Shown here: positions 12,233 through 24,695 of the stretch, in pieces
How positions within the stretch are numbered: the stretch's first letter is position 1
Layout: the number at the start of each line of letters is the position of its first letter
NCBI GenBank assembly: GCA_943737045.1
Contig: CALSFV010000070.1
Span: 434,001-498,000, forward strand
DNA from: Parapristionchus giblindavisi
Taxonomy: Eukaryota > Nematoda > Chromadorea > Rhabditida > Diplogasteridae
Length of the DNA: 64,000 nt
Reading direction: 5' to 3'
The notes under the pieces: generated by a model
Told to the model about the DNA's origin: nothing
Seen by the model: the letters and a program-made list of their open reading frames with translations, nothing else
Database searches by the model: none
Translations under genes and position numbers: made by a program

Positions 12233-13182
12233 GATTATTATGATTATTGATTGGATTAGTTCAATCGATACTATAGTCCTAGTAATCATATTGACAGAGC
12301 TAAATGTATCGAAAGAATCCTAATCTAATCAATAATTTGTATATTTGTATCATTGCTCATATTGTATTAATCGTTTATTATCTATGACGTTTATCTATTG
12401 TGTGCACTCTTATATCTAATTTGTATATTCTTCCTATTCCATATCGATTAGAGTGAATGCTTTATTCGATCTACCATATCATTCTAATCAATCGATTGAG
12501 CTACTTCTTCGGGTACTGTAGCTCTATCGTCTCCTTTCAATATCTATATCATAATCTACATCGATCTTTCCATGTATTCCTTCATTCCCCATTTCCTAAC
12601 GAGACATAATAAATATCTTTGTTATATCAATTCTAATTTGATTACATTTCTACTATATGGTATATTCAATGTGTCAACTTTTTGATAAATATGGATGGAC
12701 ACGATCGAACTTTTAGAAAACTCTGTTTTCTTTAATACTCTCAAATAGCATGTTCCTCTCTAACTTGGGAGTTGAGACTAATGAAAATGGATACTTTCGA
12801 TCGAAACTATATATTTACGTACACGTGAATAGAACTAGGACATGAAAATTAAGTGATGAGATTTATGGTTTTTCATTCTTCATTCTTTTCGCGAATTTTC
12901 AATTTCCTAACATTTCATTATACTGATGCCCTTGATTTCAATATTGTTATATTTGAAAAATTGCTTCAAAATAGAAATTTTACATTTTTTATAGAAGCAA
13001 AATAACTGTATAGAATTTTCTTGATTCTGAAAAAATTATGAATTAAGTCAGTTCATGATAGTCATTATTGTGTGCAGTGCGGTCTTACAGCGAGTACCCT
13101 TTCCAACAAATCAATTCCTGTTATTTCTCTAACGTGCAAGTCTTATTAGTTTAAGAGTAAGTTTTAAAGTGATAATCAGATT
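12233..13182. other. Intergenic between collagen and TRAPPC2
   Basis: No ORF or repeat of note. It is AT-rich, with AATCAATAAT-type 3'-end sequence just after the collagen stop. The TRAPPC2 5' region ends in ...ATCAGATT before the ATG, consistent with a trans-splice acceptor immediately upstream (inference). Confidence 0.4.
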
Positions 13183-13976
13183 ATGTCAAAGGAGTTCTAC
13201 TTCGTCATTGTCGGAAGGAATGATCAGCCTCTCTACGAGATTGAATTCCCTATTTTAGATAAGGTATAAATCGTAAAATTTTACGTAAACATGTTTGCGT
13301 GACGTTTTTTTATTATTTTTTAAATGTTTTGCTTCCGAACACAACTATTGATCGCCGATTCCCCTTTATTTTACGTCAGTTAAACTAATCTTTGTCGACT
13401 TTGTAATGGTGTGGCCCTTCAGGGTCGTAAAAGAGATGAGAATCGTCATTTGAATCAATTCATTGCGCATGCAGCTCTTGATGTTATCGATGAGCATTCA
13501 CTCACAAATAATCAAATGTACCTCAAAGTATGTCACTATCATAATTTTCTACTTACTCGAACATATTACATCTAAAACGCTCATCTCGTTAAGGTAGTGG
13601 ATAAATTCAATGAATGGTTCGTATCTGCTTTTGTGACAGCTTCACGAATACGATTTGTAATGCTTCACACGGGAAAGAATGATGAAGGAATTCGGTTATT
13701 CTTCCAGGTACAATCTATTATTTTTCGTAGTATTCTCGTTGATCGTTGCCGTTTTTTTCTATATTTCATACTGTAATATATTGACAATGACTGAAACGGG
13801 GAGCAACATGATAAAACATGTTGGAATAAGTATTCACTCAGTTTTGTTATCTTCAGGAGATGTACGAGACTTACATCAAATATTCGATGAATCCCTTCTA
13901 TGCAGCTGATTCTCCTATTCAATCAACATCATTCGATCAAAAGGCTACCTTCTATGGCAGGAAATATCTTGTCTAA
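13183..13976 (+). CDS. TRAPPC2: TRAPP complex subunit 2 (sedlin)
   Basis: Longin-fold subunit of the TRAPP tethering complex acting in ER-to-Golgi traffic and Rab activation. Four exons read [87 protein letters not shown]..., and [42 protein letters not shown]. That is 139 residues, almost exactly the family length of 140. The signature runs [34 protein letters not shown] and KYSMNPFY are all present. Introns are short with GT-AG ends. The start follows a likely acceptor (ATCAG then ATT) at once, so trans-splicing is plausible. Confidence 0.96.
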
Positions 13977-14769
13977 ATAGATTGTTCGTCCTAATTTATT
14001 GTCATATTTGTATTTTCTCTAGATGTGTATAGCCTATACAGTATAGGAAGAGTATTTGTGTCATTATGGGTAACCTTTGTAATAATTCACATATGTCGGG
14101 TCACCTGATATTCTGTAATAAATGATGTGATAACTACTTAAAGTGTTGATATATCGATTATTGGTTCATTTAACCAGCATATCGTATCTTTTGTTTCCAT
14201 GTGATTTCAGTAAGCAATGAGTCATGCTTGTTCTTTCTATCGAACACTTTCCTTCCTCTCTCTTTCTCTATCTCCTTCTCCATTCACATCTGTTTTCCTC
14301 TTCTTGCCTTCTTTCCTTTCTCCTTTCTCCTTCAACTTCCTTTCTCCTTTCCTTCCACTCATTCCTCTCACTTATTCATCTACAACTTGTTCAATTACTT
14401 CATTCAATGCTAATGTTCCATGTTATTTTTCCATCTGATGGAATGAAATTCAATGATTCATTCAATTTTTGTTTTGACTCTCCTTTTCCTCTGCCTCTCT
14501 CCTTTCGTGTTAGTCACATTGTCCTATATATCTTTTGCATGTCCATTCTATCATATTCTTTCCCTATTATTTTCGCTGTTTTCTATTCTTCTTATCTCAC
14601 GTTATCCTTCATAACATATCTCTTGATATTATATCAATGATATCTCGTCCAAATGATGTGCTATATTTATCTTCTATAATTGCGAAAAAGAGAATATAAT
14701 TCGTAACATATTTGAATAATTGATTAATTTTAGTGTTAATCTTAACGACTACTCGTTCATTCAGCAATC
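13977..14769. other. Intergenic with a pyrimidine tract
   Basis: Contains a plus-strand CT-rich tract at about 14229-14390. It produces several overlapping open frames of Phe/Leu/Ser-rich sequence in all three frames, which is the signature of low-complexity DNA rather than a gene. The last bases before 14770 (TTCATTCAGCAATC) look like a trans-splice acceptor. Confidence 0.5.
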
Positions 14770-15214
14770 ATGTGCAAATGTCTTATGCTCCTTCTTGCTA
14801 TCATCTTCCCGGTATGTTTATCCTTTCTCTATTTCTCGTTCTTTGTTTCACTGAAGATGATCTAAAGGCTTTGGTGAAGTATTGTTGTTGTTATGAATAG
14901 ATTATTATATTAATATAAGAATAAATATATTGATTATAGCCCTTAGCTGTTCTTCTCCATTCTGGATGTGATATCAATCTCTGCATCAACATCGTTCTCA
15001 CTTGTCTTGGATTGATTCCTGGTAACTTTATATTATTCATTTCACAAATTGATCATTATATTATTTATCAAAATTTTGTTGGCATGCTCATGATATGAAA
15101 GATTGTTTTATGAATGAATGTAATATGTAAGTATGATATTAAGGTATTCTTCATGCTATATACGTCGTCTTCTATTATCAACCTGTTGGTACTGCTGGCA
15201 ACCGTCGTTATTAA
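14770..15214 (+). CDS. Pmp3/UPF0057 family small membrane proteolipid
   Basis: A 64-residue protein from three exons: MCKCLMLLLAIIFP, PLAVLLHSGCDINLCINIVL-TCLGLIP and GILHAIYVVFYYQPVGTAGN-RRY-TAA. The two hydrophobic segments and the PLAVLL...CINIVLTCLGLIPGILHAIYV signature match the Pmp3/RCI2/UPF0057 family, which affects plasma-membrane potential and salt tolerance in yeast and plants and exists in several nematode copies. The N-terminal cysteines could be lipid-modified (inference). Length fits the family, which is usually 50-70 residues. The ATG lies just after a TTCAG acceptor. Confidence 0.92.
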
Positions 15215-15944
15215 GTTGAATATTGATTGTTATGAGATGAGATGAAAGATATGAGGTAACAATGAATGGTTACTGTAAGCAGTTTGATCATTTTGTTATT
15301 CTCTTGTTTATCTATTCTCCATCTACATTCATCATCATCTTAAATAATGTTGTTTACATTATTCACTGTCCCATTTATTTTATTAATTGATACTCTATCC
15401 ATTCATTCTACTTGTTCACTTATCCAATTCCATTCATTCATAATGCTTTATTATATTTGATTATCCATGGCTTTTCTACTATTACATGTTCATATCCATC
15501 TTATGCTATAAATTCTCCCCTCTTCTCATTTTTCCTATTATTATTAGTTCAATCAATTGATCACACTGGTTTGAGATACAGTAGTCTTGTATAGATTTCA
15601 CATTGTACATGTTATGAGATCCAATCGATGATTAAAACTCTTCCAATTGACTTTATTTCATTCCAACACTTATATCAATCGATAAATGAATGAATGAATG
15701 TTGTGTTGTCTTCTGTTATTGATTGGCAATGGTATAAACCCAATCGATATCCTTATCTAAGTGATTCTATGTGATAGTCGTCGTCTGTTCAATTGATCAT
15801 CTTGAATGAATAGAGAGATAAAAGATATAAGGAATAGGGAGGGGTAGATGGATAGAAGAGAAATGGTGATGAAGAACATATGGGGGATGGGTGTATGTCT
15901 GACGTTGTATCTTGTTATATCATCTATATATCGATTGATTGTAG
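15215..15944. other. Intergenic
   Basis: No convincing gene. The short frame at 15412-15594 has no splice support. GAATGAATG and GATCAAA simple repeats occur. The sequence ends in ATTGATTGTAG directly before the kinase ATG. Confidence 0.4.
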
Positions 15945-18900
15945 ATGAATGCACATGATCAAAGATCAAATGAAGTGATAAATACAACTGAAGATGATCC
16001 AGATGAGGTATGAAGTTTCATTATATTAATAGAGAATGGTCGCGATATCCAACTTTCCTTATCTTCGTGCTTAAATAATAATTGATTTTAATATAAAGAT
16101 ATGGGGGGAGCTCTGTTCAGCTGATTACATTGAGTTTGATATGAGTGATGTTCCTAATTCTGAACGTAAAGATATTGAAATATCGATATTAAAAATAGTA
16201 ACTTATAATTATATTGAAATTGTAATACGTTAAATTGTAGAGTTCATCATGCCAATGGGAATGTGTGAATAGAGAAGAGATAGAATCAATAAGTAGAGAT
16301 GAATCAATAGGAATAATTAATGATAATACTGATGATACTCCTTGTATATCATCATTGATATATACTTCCACTGATATCCAATCATCTTCACATACACAAC
16401 CTCTTATAGGCATACGGTATAATGGTATGCCTATCATTCATGGTTCGTTTGTTATTTATCCACTTTTGTCTCTGATAAGTGGTCTTTAGTACGTTTAGAT
16501 ATTTCTTAGTAGTGTTGTTAACAGTAGTTGATATGTATTCTTCATTCAGATGCAGTAAAACTAGCAGCGGCATCAGAAGAAGAGAAAGCTTTGGATAGAG
16601 AAGCAAGGAAAGCATCAGAAGCTATTCGTTAGTTCATATTTTATCTTTCATTATCAAACAATAAGTGATTGTACAAAGAATGTTGTATAGAATGTGTAAA
16701 ATAATGAACATATTTTGGAAATAATCATGGAATGATTATAGTAAGCGAGTACATGAGGGAGAAGTTTGGAAATAGTAAGATTCCATTTGATCAATTATGG
16801 AATCGATTACCACCTAAAGAAGTTAGTTGTTTTCTTTTATTTAATCTTCTTGTTGATTGATTGTGAGAAGTAATTGAAGAGATATATTAGATAGATAATT
16901 ATATTTCAAATAAATGATAACATCTGTTGTTGTTAAGGCTTCGAATGATATGATCAAGTTGTTATTAAAACATCAAGCCGCGGCTCTAAGAAGTATAGTC
17001 ATTCATTTTTATTTATTTTCTTTCATATGTCTTAATGTTTCTGTTAATGGCTATTATTTGTGCCCACTCATTGAATTATAATATATGGGTTATATTTGTA
17101 GCTTCTGTTTAGAATTTATAATTAATCTTTTAATTTCAGTTGGAAATCGAATAAGCAAACAACCATCGAATAGTGTAAACGATCAAGTCAATAGACATGA
17201 GACAAATGAACAGGTACTAAAGATTTAATTGAATCATTTTATTCGTACTAACATAATATTAATTCTACACTTACACTTTGATCTTAGCCAAAAGGCCGAG
17301 AAGCGATTTCTCTCATGATTATTGTATATTATCTGTAGGATAGTTGTGGATCTCGTATATCGTCATCAGAATCAAGTATGACTTGTACTGTATCATCAAT
17401 CTCTTCGTCATCTCCTCCATCAATAGATGGAATACAATCAATATCCATATCATCATCATCATCTCCAACTACTCTTAATCAATCATCCAATCAAACAACT
17501 ATCGATCGATTTTTGAATGGACCTGATAATGGTCAAATGTATGTATTTGAGAGATATGAAGATACATCAATACCTTCATCGATTGAAGGAACAACTCGAG
17601 TTGAACTATTGACTAGTCAACAATATACACAATTGTATGTATAATGAATCTATCTGTTATTAATATCTATTCATTACTTTATTAGGGTTGATCGGTTAAC
17701 GAAAAGAGGAGAAGAATTGGTTCAACTTGATCCTCATGGAATAAATGCACAAAGTGTATTATCAGCTGTATCACAATTGGTAACTATTTATTTTCCCTAC
17801 TGTATTCAATCAATAGATCAGTTCTTATTGATTGTTAATATAATAAATGAGAGAATTGTCGATTTTATTCCTGATTCATATCGATTTGTAATAGATAGAT
17901 GATTCAGAAGGAAGTGTGTACTACAAATGAATCATATTTGGATAATTCATGTGGATTGATGGAAGAAGATAATATAGAAGATGAAGAGATTAGTGATCAA
18001 AGTGATGATGATGAGGAGGAGGATGGAATATATGGTAGAGTCATTCATATTCATTCATTCATTTAGTTATTCATCATATCTGTGAAACACGAATTGGATT
18101 AGTTATGTAAACTCGGCAGATGGTCTTTTAATGAATGAAAAATGATAATTAATTCATTTTTTCGATTGATAAATTAATAATAGTGTTTCTTTTTGAAGAA
18201 GAAATATTCGGACCTCCAAAGATGAAGAAAGGAACAGCTCGATGTGCAATTCCACCTGAATTGAGATGTATTAAGACTACTCCATATGAATCTACTTATG
18301 CATGTAGAAACTGTCTACATACTGATTTTAATGAACAAAAGGTACAATATGATCCTATATCATTATATCACATTTTTTAATTATTACGATGTTATGCTAC
18401 CGTACATATAGATTGACTAGGGTGTATGGCTTTAGTACAGCAATAGACTGACTACTGTAGATTATGGTATACGGTATGATGTATTGATTACAGAGGTTTG
18501 ATTACTTGGATATCACATCTGATGACGATGATGATGAGGATCCTGCAACGACTTCCCTTCCAGTATCGATTAAACGGTGAGTGAGTTGAATAGATATTGA
18601 TATATAGTAGATGTATTGTAGAGATTACACATTGGGATTAGGATCATTTGGAATGATCTATGAAGGAAGTGTTATTCCTCCATCTAGTAGTGAAGGAATT
18701 GAAGAATTCCCTCCTTCTGATGATACTAAAGTTGCTATCAAGGTATGGTATCTATATATTATTGATTGATTGTTTCACTTATTGATTATAGGCTATTAGT
18801 CTTCATTACTTTACCAAATATCCATATCTACAAAAACAATTGGATAATGAACATGCTGTATTACGACAATGTATGGGACATCCAGCTATTGTACAATTTG

Positions 18901-21253
18901 AAGGATTCACTGAGAGGTACGGTAGATGAGATGGATTACTGTAGATTGTATTGATTGATTTTAGTCTTGTAGCTGCAAATCAGCATGCATTCATTGTAAT
19001 GGAAATGATGGGATGTAATCTGGAGGATTATGTGGTCAGACATGTAAGCACAATCATATCTTTATCTTTATAATATTATTGAACTATTGATTACCAATGC
19101 ATCGATTGATTTATATTATAGATGAAAGAACTTCGTCGAGTCCCTGAATTGGCAGTGAAGGTAATTGTTAGACAGATGCAATCTGCATTACACTTTCTTC
19201 ATGGAAGAGGAATATCTCATTGTGATGTCAAGGTACACTTTATCGATTCATTCATTCATTTATTGATTTATATATTTGATTTTGTAGCCTGCAAATGTTC
19301 TAGTTGCTGATAGAATTCATTATATTCCTCATGTTAAATTGGCTGATTTCGGTCATGTTCGTATCTATGGAGATAATATGGATGAAAGAGGTTTCTATTC
19401 TAGTTTTTTTATACTCTTGAAATTAGTTATTGATTATAATATTACGATATCTTATGATCACTATTGATTGGGTATACTGTATCTATATGTATATCAATTA
19501 AGATATCGCTGAAGCAACAGCTGGATTAGGATTACCAATGAATAGAGGATTCAGAGCTCCTGAACATGCAACTGTTAAAGGTATACTGTATCATTTAAAT
19601 TATTATTGATTGAATTTTAATTGGACTATTGATTAGGTTTCGCCCCTGGATTAGATGTATTTGGATTGGGTGCAGTCACTTATTATCTTCTAACTGGACT
19701 CGTACCACATATTCATGTTTGCTTTTTCATATTATTGTATATTAATTAAATACTATTTCATTATTATTAATAAATATTTATTGAATGTAAAAAGACATTG
19801 AAATTGTTTCATTGTTTTAGTTCCAAGTTCGACCTCCCGTGCAAGTTTCTAATGGAAAGAAGGGAAAGAAGAATTCGGTAAGCTGTTTGATTATTTATTA
19901 AACCACTATAATAAAACAATCTTTTTTGTTGATTTTATATATTCGAAGCAACTGTCAGAATAGTGTTATGATCATAGGTAGAATAGCTAGGTTATCGGTT
20001 TTCAAAATCCGGTCATGTTTTTTCTATTTTTGGCAAATTTTGCTCAATATCCGGTCATGTTTTTCGATTTTTGTGAAAATTTGGCTCAAAATCCGGTCAG
20101 GTTTTTCGATTTTTGTGAAATATTGGCTCAAAATCGGGTCAGGCTTGATACTTTGAAACATACTTTTCGACCTATGGTTATGATATGAGATATACAAATA
20201 TATAAGTATATGATTAGATTATTGATTGATTATAGATTCGTCAAGATATGAATGGTTGTAATACCTCGATAGCATCATCTTTATCAGAATGTCTTCTACC
20301 TCCAAATGATCCTAGATATGATCCAGATGAAGATATATTTGATCTGGTTGATGATCCATCTGTATGGCCTTATCCCAAAATATCTTATCAATTCTGCAAA
20401 CAACTCATGGCTGTTCATGTATGTACTCGTATTTGATCTTTGATCTTTCATACCGTAATCTCTCTTCTTATCTTCAGCCATGTCGTCGATTAAGTTTATT
20501 CCAATCAATGAGACATGAATGGTTGAGTGGATTTGAGATTTATTCAATCTGTCGAAGATTAGAATCAAATCTTGGTCTATTCCATCCAAGAGATCGATAT
20601 CTGACTACGGTATGAATATTCTATCGATTGAATCATTCTTCATTTATCGATTGATTGATTAGGTAATGGATGATGTTCATTATCAACGTGCAGCTACATT
20701 ATCAATAACTAAACCATGGTTAACTCGTTTAGCTCCACTCACGGGACCAGGTTAGTTAATCAATATTTCATCTTGGAATATTATGTCATACGGTAGATTT
20801 AGATAGAGCAGGGGGGGATTCAAGGACTCATACAATATTTTGAATTGAGAATTGTCTTTCGAAACGTGTTGATTATCTTATCATAAACGTAATATATTGA
20901 TTATTTCAGCTGGAAAAAGCTGGGCTCGAGCAACATTAGAATCAATGTGGACAATGAAAGAATGTATAGTATCAACTCGTGCTGAACGTATTCCTATACC
21001 ATATGGTCCATCTAATAATGGTATACTGTATTCCTTCAGATCATTTATCGATTGATTATTGATAGGTGGTCCGATGACTCGATTGTTACATACTCCATTA
21101 TCTCCACCTCAATCAATCAATAATGATATAATGAATGGAGGAGAAAAGACTAAAGAAGTAACGAGTAATCAATCATCTCCTCCAATGACAACTAAGACTA
21201 ATAATAGTAATTCATCTAATAAGAATAGTAAGAGTAATAAGTCACGTAAGTAG
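15945..21253 (+). CDS. Large Ser/Thr protein kinase with long acidic N-terminal region
   Basis: About 25 short exons reading in frame, roughly 1,000 residues. The N-terminal half (MNAHDQRSNEVINTTEDDPD... ) is Ser/Asp/Glu-rich and includes a Ser-rich run (about 17345-17470), an acidic run near 17990-18030, and a segment with paired cysteines (RCAIPPELRCIKTTPYESTY, ACRNC). The kinase domain begins near 18620: DYTLGLGSFGMIYEG is the glycine loop, VAIK the lysine, GISHCDVKPANVLV the catalytic loop (HCD in place of HRD), LADFGHVRIYG the DFG, and FRAPEH the APE motif, ending near ...LFQSMRHEWL. All catalytic residues are present, so it is probably active. A C-terminal Asn/Ser/Lys tail ends SNKSRK. 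The terminal TAG overlaps a strong donor (C/GTAAGTAG), so a further 3' exon is possible. I cannot place it in a named kinase subfamily. Confidence 0.85.
17272..17307 (-). pseudogene. U2 snRNA 5'-end fragment (36 nt) in a kinase intron
   Basis: On the minus strand, bases 17307 to 17272 match the first 36 nucleotides of U2 snRNA, from ATCGCTTCTCGGCC through CTAAGATCAAAGTGTA. The match stops just before the GUAGUA branch-point recognition segment, and no Sm site or later U2 stems follow. This is a truncated copy, not a functional snRNA gene. It lies antisense within the intron between exons ending ...HETNEQ and starting DSCGSRISSS. Confidence 0.82.
20003..20147. repeat. 42-bp tandem repeat in a kinase intron
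   Basis: Three copies and a partial fourth of a 42-base unit containing CCGGTCATG or CCGGTCAGG followed by TTTTTCGATTTTTGTGAAA, at 20009, 20051, 20093 and 20135. Copies diverge by a few bases. Confidence 0.85.
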
Positions 21254-22213
21254 ATATAGTTGTATTGATGTATTATAGATGATATATGTATGAGAATAGA
21301 TTAGATTGTATTTCCTTTCATTTCATTCATACGATGGTATTCCCTTATTCTTTTTCTTCCCTGTGTATTCATTCATTTCTTTCTTTCTTTAATCACTTGT
21401 CTATTAATTTTTCTTCTAACAATTATTCAATTAGATCATTTTATTCACTCATTCTTCATTTTATTTCTCGATTAACACTAAATTGTCTACATTACATAAT
21501 GAGTTCGTTATAGATTCATTTCCTTCTTCATCATATTAATCAATAGATGATATCGTATTCTTTTCATTTCTTCATCTTTCATTTGATATCGTTCCTTCTG
21601 TTGTTTACTTTACTAATTTGTTTACATTCTTCGTTATTCTGTAATAGACTGAATATTGATTAATGTTTAGTCTCCATTCAATATGTCCATCCTTGTTCCC
21701 CTTGCCCTCTATGATCCCTGTTAGAAGATAGTCTACTGTATATCTCTTCTTCCATATCCCTTCATTGGTTCAATTGATAAGAACAACATGAAATATGAAT
21801 GAACAAAGTACAATTATTAACTTTATCTGTTGTAGCTATTTCAATCACAATGGATCAATCAATAAAGTCGTGTGAGCGAAAGAAAGTAGAAAGGAATGAA
21901 ATAAGATTTGAAAGAATGGCGAGATGAGAAGACATTATTTATATTGATAGAATCATTTAGAGATTATGAATGAATGGAATAGTATGAGAGAGATAACAGA
22001 TGAAATGAATATAACAGATAGATGGATGAATAGCACGGGAGGTGGAATAATCAATCAATACTATGAAGAGAGTAGATAACCTCGGAATAGTACAAACATT
22101 AGCCTAATATTATATGATTAAATAGATTGGCAAGAAGCAAACAATATCTAAGAAACAATTGAAATAGATAAACAAAATATAAATAGATTCAATTATATCA
22201 TATGTAATCTAAT
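21254..22213. other. Intergenic, convergent 3' ends
   Basis: Lies between the 3' ends of the kinase and ceramide synthase genes. AT-rich with simple repeats. The frame at 21286-21513 is Phe/Ser-rich without splice support and is not called. Confidence 0.4.
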
Positions 22214-24695
22214 CTATTTCTTCTTCTTCTTATTACCATCTTCATCTTCATCTGATTCTGAATCTTCCCTTATATCTGCCACTTCTCCTTCATTACCCAA
22301 TGATCTCTTTGCTATCTAAAACCATCAATCAATCAATCAATACAATATAGAATACATAATGTTATATTGAGATAGATAAAGGAATATCTGACATAGAACC
22401 GATATATTTGAATGATTAGCATAAATAGAAGAGTAATAATAGATAATATAGATATGAATAATAGTTACCTTTAATATAAGAATAGTCCATATGATATGAA
22501 GAAATACGAGCGATGTAAGCATAACAAGAAGAACACGAGGAATAATTGGTTGTTGAGACAAATTCAACCATTCATAATCTTGCTGAATAAATCAATCGAT
22601 AAATCAATGAATATATGATAAAAGTACCTGAACATGTTTGGGTGCATCAAAGAAAACACTTCGAACTAGCCAGAATGGATAGTATACCAGACGAGTTCCA
22701 GTCCATACAACGATGAAGACACAGAAGATACCCTGAATCAATATATATATATATATATATCCATATTAATGATATTTGTGAGTATAATATCATTCAATAA
22801 TATATTTGCAAAATAGTAACAGAACATATGAATTCTTACCTCAAGAGCCTTCTGCCATTTTGCATATCGACAGAGTTTACCCATTTCACTGAAAGATAAG
22901 GGATTGATTCATTATCGATAAAATATTTGGAATGATCTTACAGTAAGATATCAGCAGCATCATGAGAGAATAGAATAAGTGTTCCTACACGAACCATATT
23001 CATCGACCATGAGATCTTAAAACGATTGTTCATTGACTACCGTAATCTATACATTGTATCGATTGATTGATTGACTTACCCAAAGAAGTCCAATAGTAAC
23101 AGCATGATGAAGAGTCATCTGGAGGAAATCATTTCTTTTGATATCAAAGAACAATTGACTGAAATTATTATTGATTAGATAATGATTTATTGATTGATTG
23201 TATTCTAACCTGAATAGAAGTCCCCAATAGAAACCAGTCTCTATTTGATAGTACCACCACACTTTATCCGGTACCTTAATCACAATATTCATTCAATATT
23301 AATACAAATTTCGATAGCAATGTCACTACTATACAGTTGTTTACAAAATAAAGAATAAAGAGTATTCATACATGTTGAGTAGGCCAATTCTTCCAACAAT
23401 CTTGTATATCAGCCATTTGTGGTTGATCTCTCAATACGAACCATCTGCAATTCATTTATTAGAAATATACCTTATTTTTGTTAGATAGACACTTTTTTCT
23501 TCGCATAAATCAATATCTTCCACCACTAATACTACATGAATATGATTGAGATATTTACGTATAAGCAAATCATTATCATTTATCAATGAGAGCTTATCAA
23601 TCAAAATGGCCCAATAATGAGTTCATCTTATCAGTCATGAGTAATAGGATAGACAGAGTCTGTAAATAAAAGATCATGCCATGGGAATGGAAATAGAATC
23701 GAGGAAAGATAGACAACAAATAGATCAGTCATATCATTCAATACCAACACATTCTCCCATTCATTTCATACACAAATATTATCTCATAGATATTCACACA
23801 TTATTATTTGATAAATAAAAATACCCTGTGATGAAGATGACGAGATAATATGAGAATCGATAGGCACATTCAGCTACTCTTTTGAACTTTGTACGACCTC
23901 AAATATTATTGATTAGTAGGTGACTATTGATTTCATATTTCAAATCTCTCCCTTCTAATTAGAGTGTATCATGTGCAAGTAATACATCTCACATATGTAC
24001 ATTCAGTTGTTAGGGGTAACGTATCTCATTGCTGTTTCTGAGAAAACGACGACATAACTAGTCTTTAGTTTCAACATCAATGAAATACCTTTACACCTCA
24101 AGTAATACAATATTTTTCAAAGTCATACAAAACATAATAATATAATGTTTATGATTACCTGCGAAACCTCCAAAGAGATGAGAGAATATACGAGGAATAA
24201 GAGGAGTCTTAACCCATCCAGTAATCCATCCAAGTGGAAGAAATACAAATGATTCTATTAGAATACGAATAACCTACAATATCAATATATGTATACAGAA
24301 ATAACATTTTGTCCACTTCATCAATTCTTATCGTCATATTCAATCAAATAACTACGTCTCTCTACCACATATGTCTTTTCCCCTTCCACCAGTCTGCTTC
24401 ACTCTCTTTTCTCTTTCCAATCTAATCTTCCCTCAAGATAAAATCCGGGTCACAGACATAGTATCAGACTACAAACTACATACCAGCATAATTAATCCAA
24501 TAACAATTGTATAGTAGAACTCTTCACGTTGAGGGTACTGAACGTCATCGTGAGATCTTCAATCAAATACTCTAATCTTCAGTAACAATTCAAATAATCA
24601 AAGATAATTAATGAAATACCTTTTCTAACTCACTTTAAATCTTGCCAAGTTTTGTTTCCAGGTAGCCATAGCTGCTCCTGCCAGAGAGCCTCCAT
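22214..24695 (-). CDS. CERS: Ceramide synthase (TLC/LAG1 domain)
   Basis: ER membrane enzyme that N-acylates sphingoid bases to (dihydro)ceramide; nematode members are HYL-1, HYL-2 and LAGR-1. Starts MEALWQEQLWLPGNKTWQDL, the luminal N-terminus typical of the family, then SHDDVQYPQREEFYYTIVIG-LIMLVI... as the first membrane segment. The LAG1 motif is intact: RNDFLQMTLHHAVTIGLLWV-SWSMNMVRVGTLILFSHDAADILL, with the essential HH and HD pairs, followed by EMGKLCRYAKWQKALEG. Two further hydrophobic segments end the TLC domain. The tail is acidic then basic, DIREDSESDEDEDGNKKKKK and TAG, like the phosphorylated acidic tails of ceramide synthases. I see no Hox-like domain. About nine exons. Which of the three nematode paralogues it matches is not decidable by eye. 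Confidence 0.94.

Noticed and set aside
14201..14640. Three overlapping frames including one of 138 codons before the Pmp3-type gene
   Set aside because: CT-rich low-complexity DNA with no GT-AG structure or recognisable protein.
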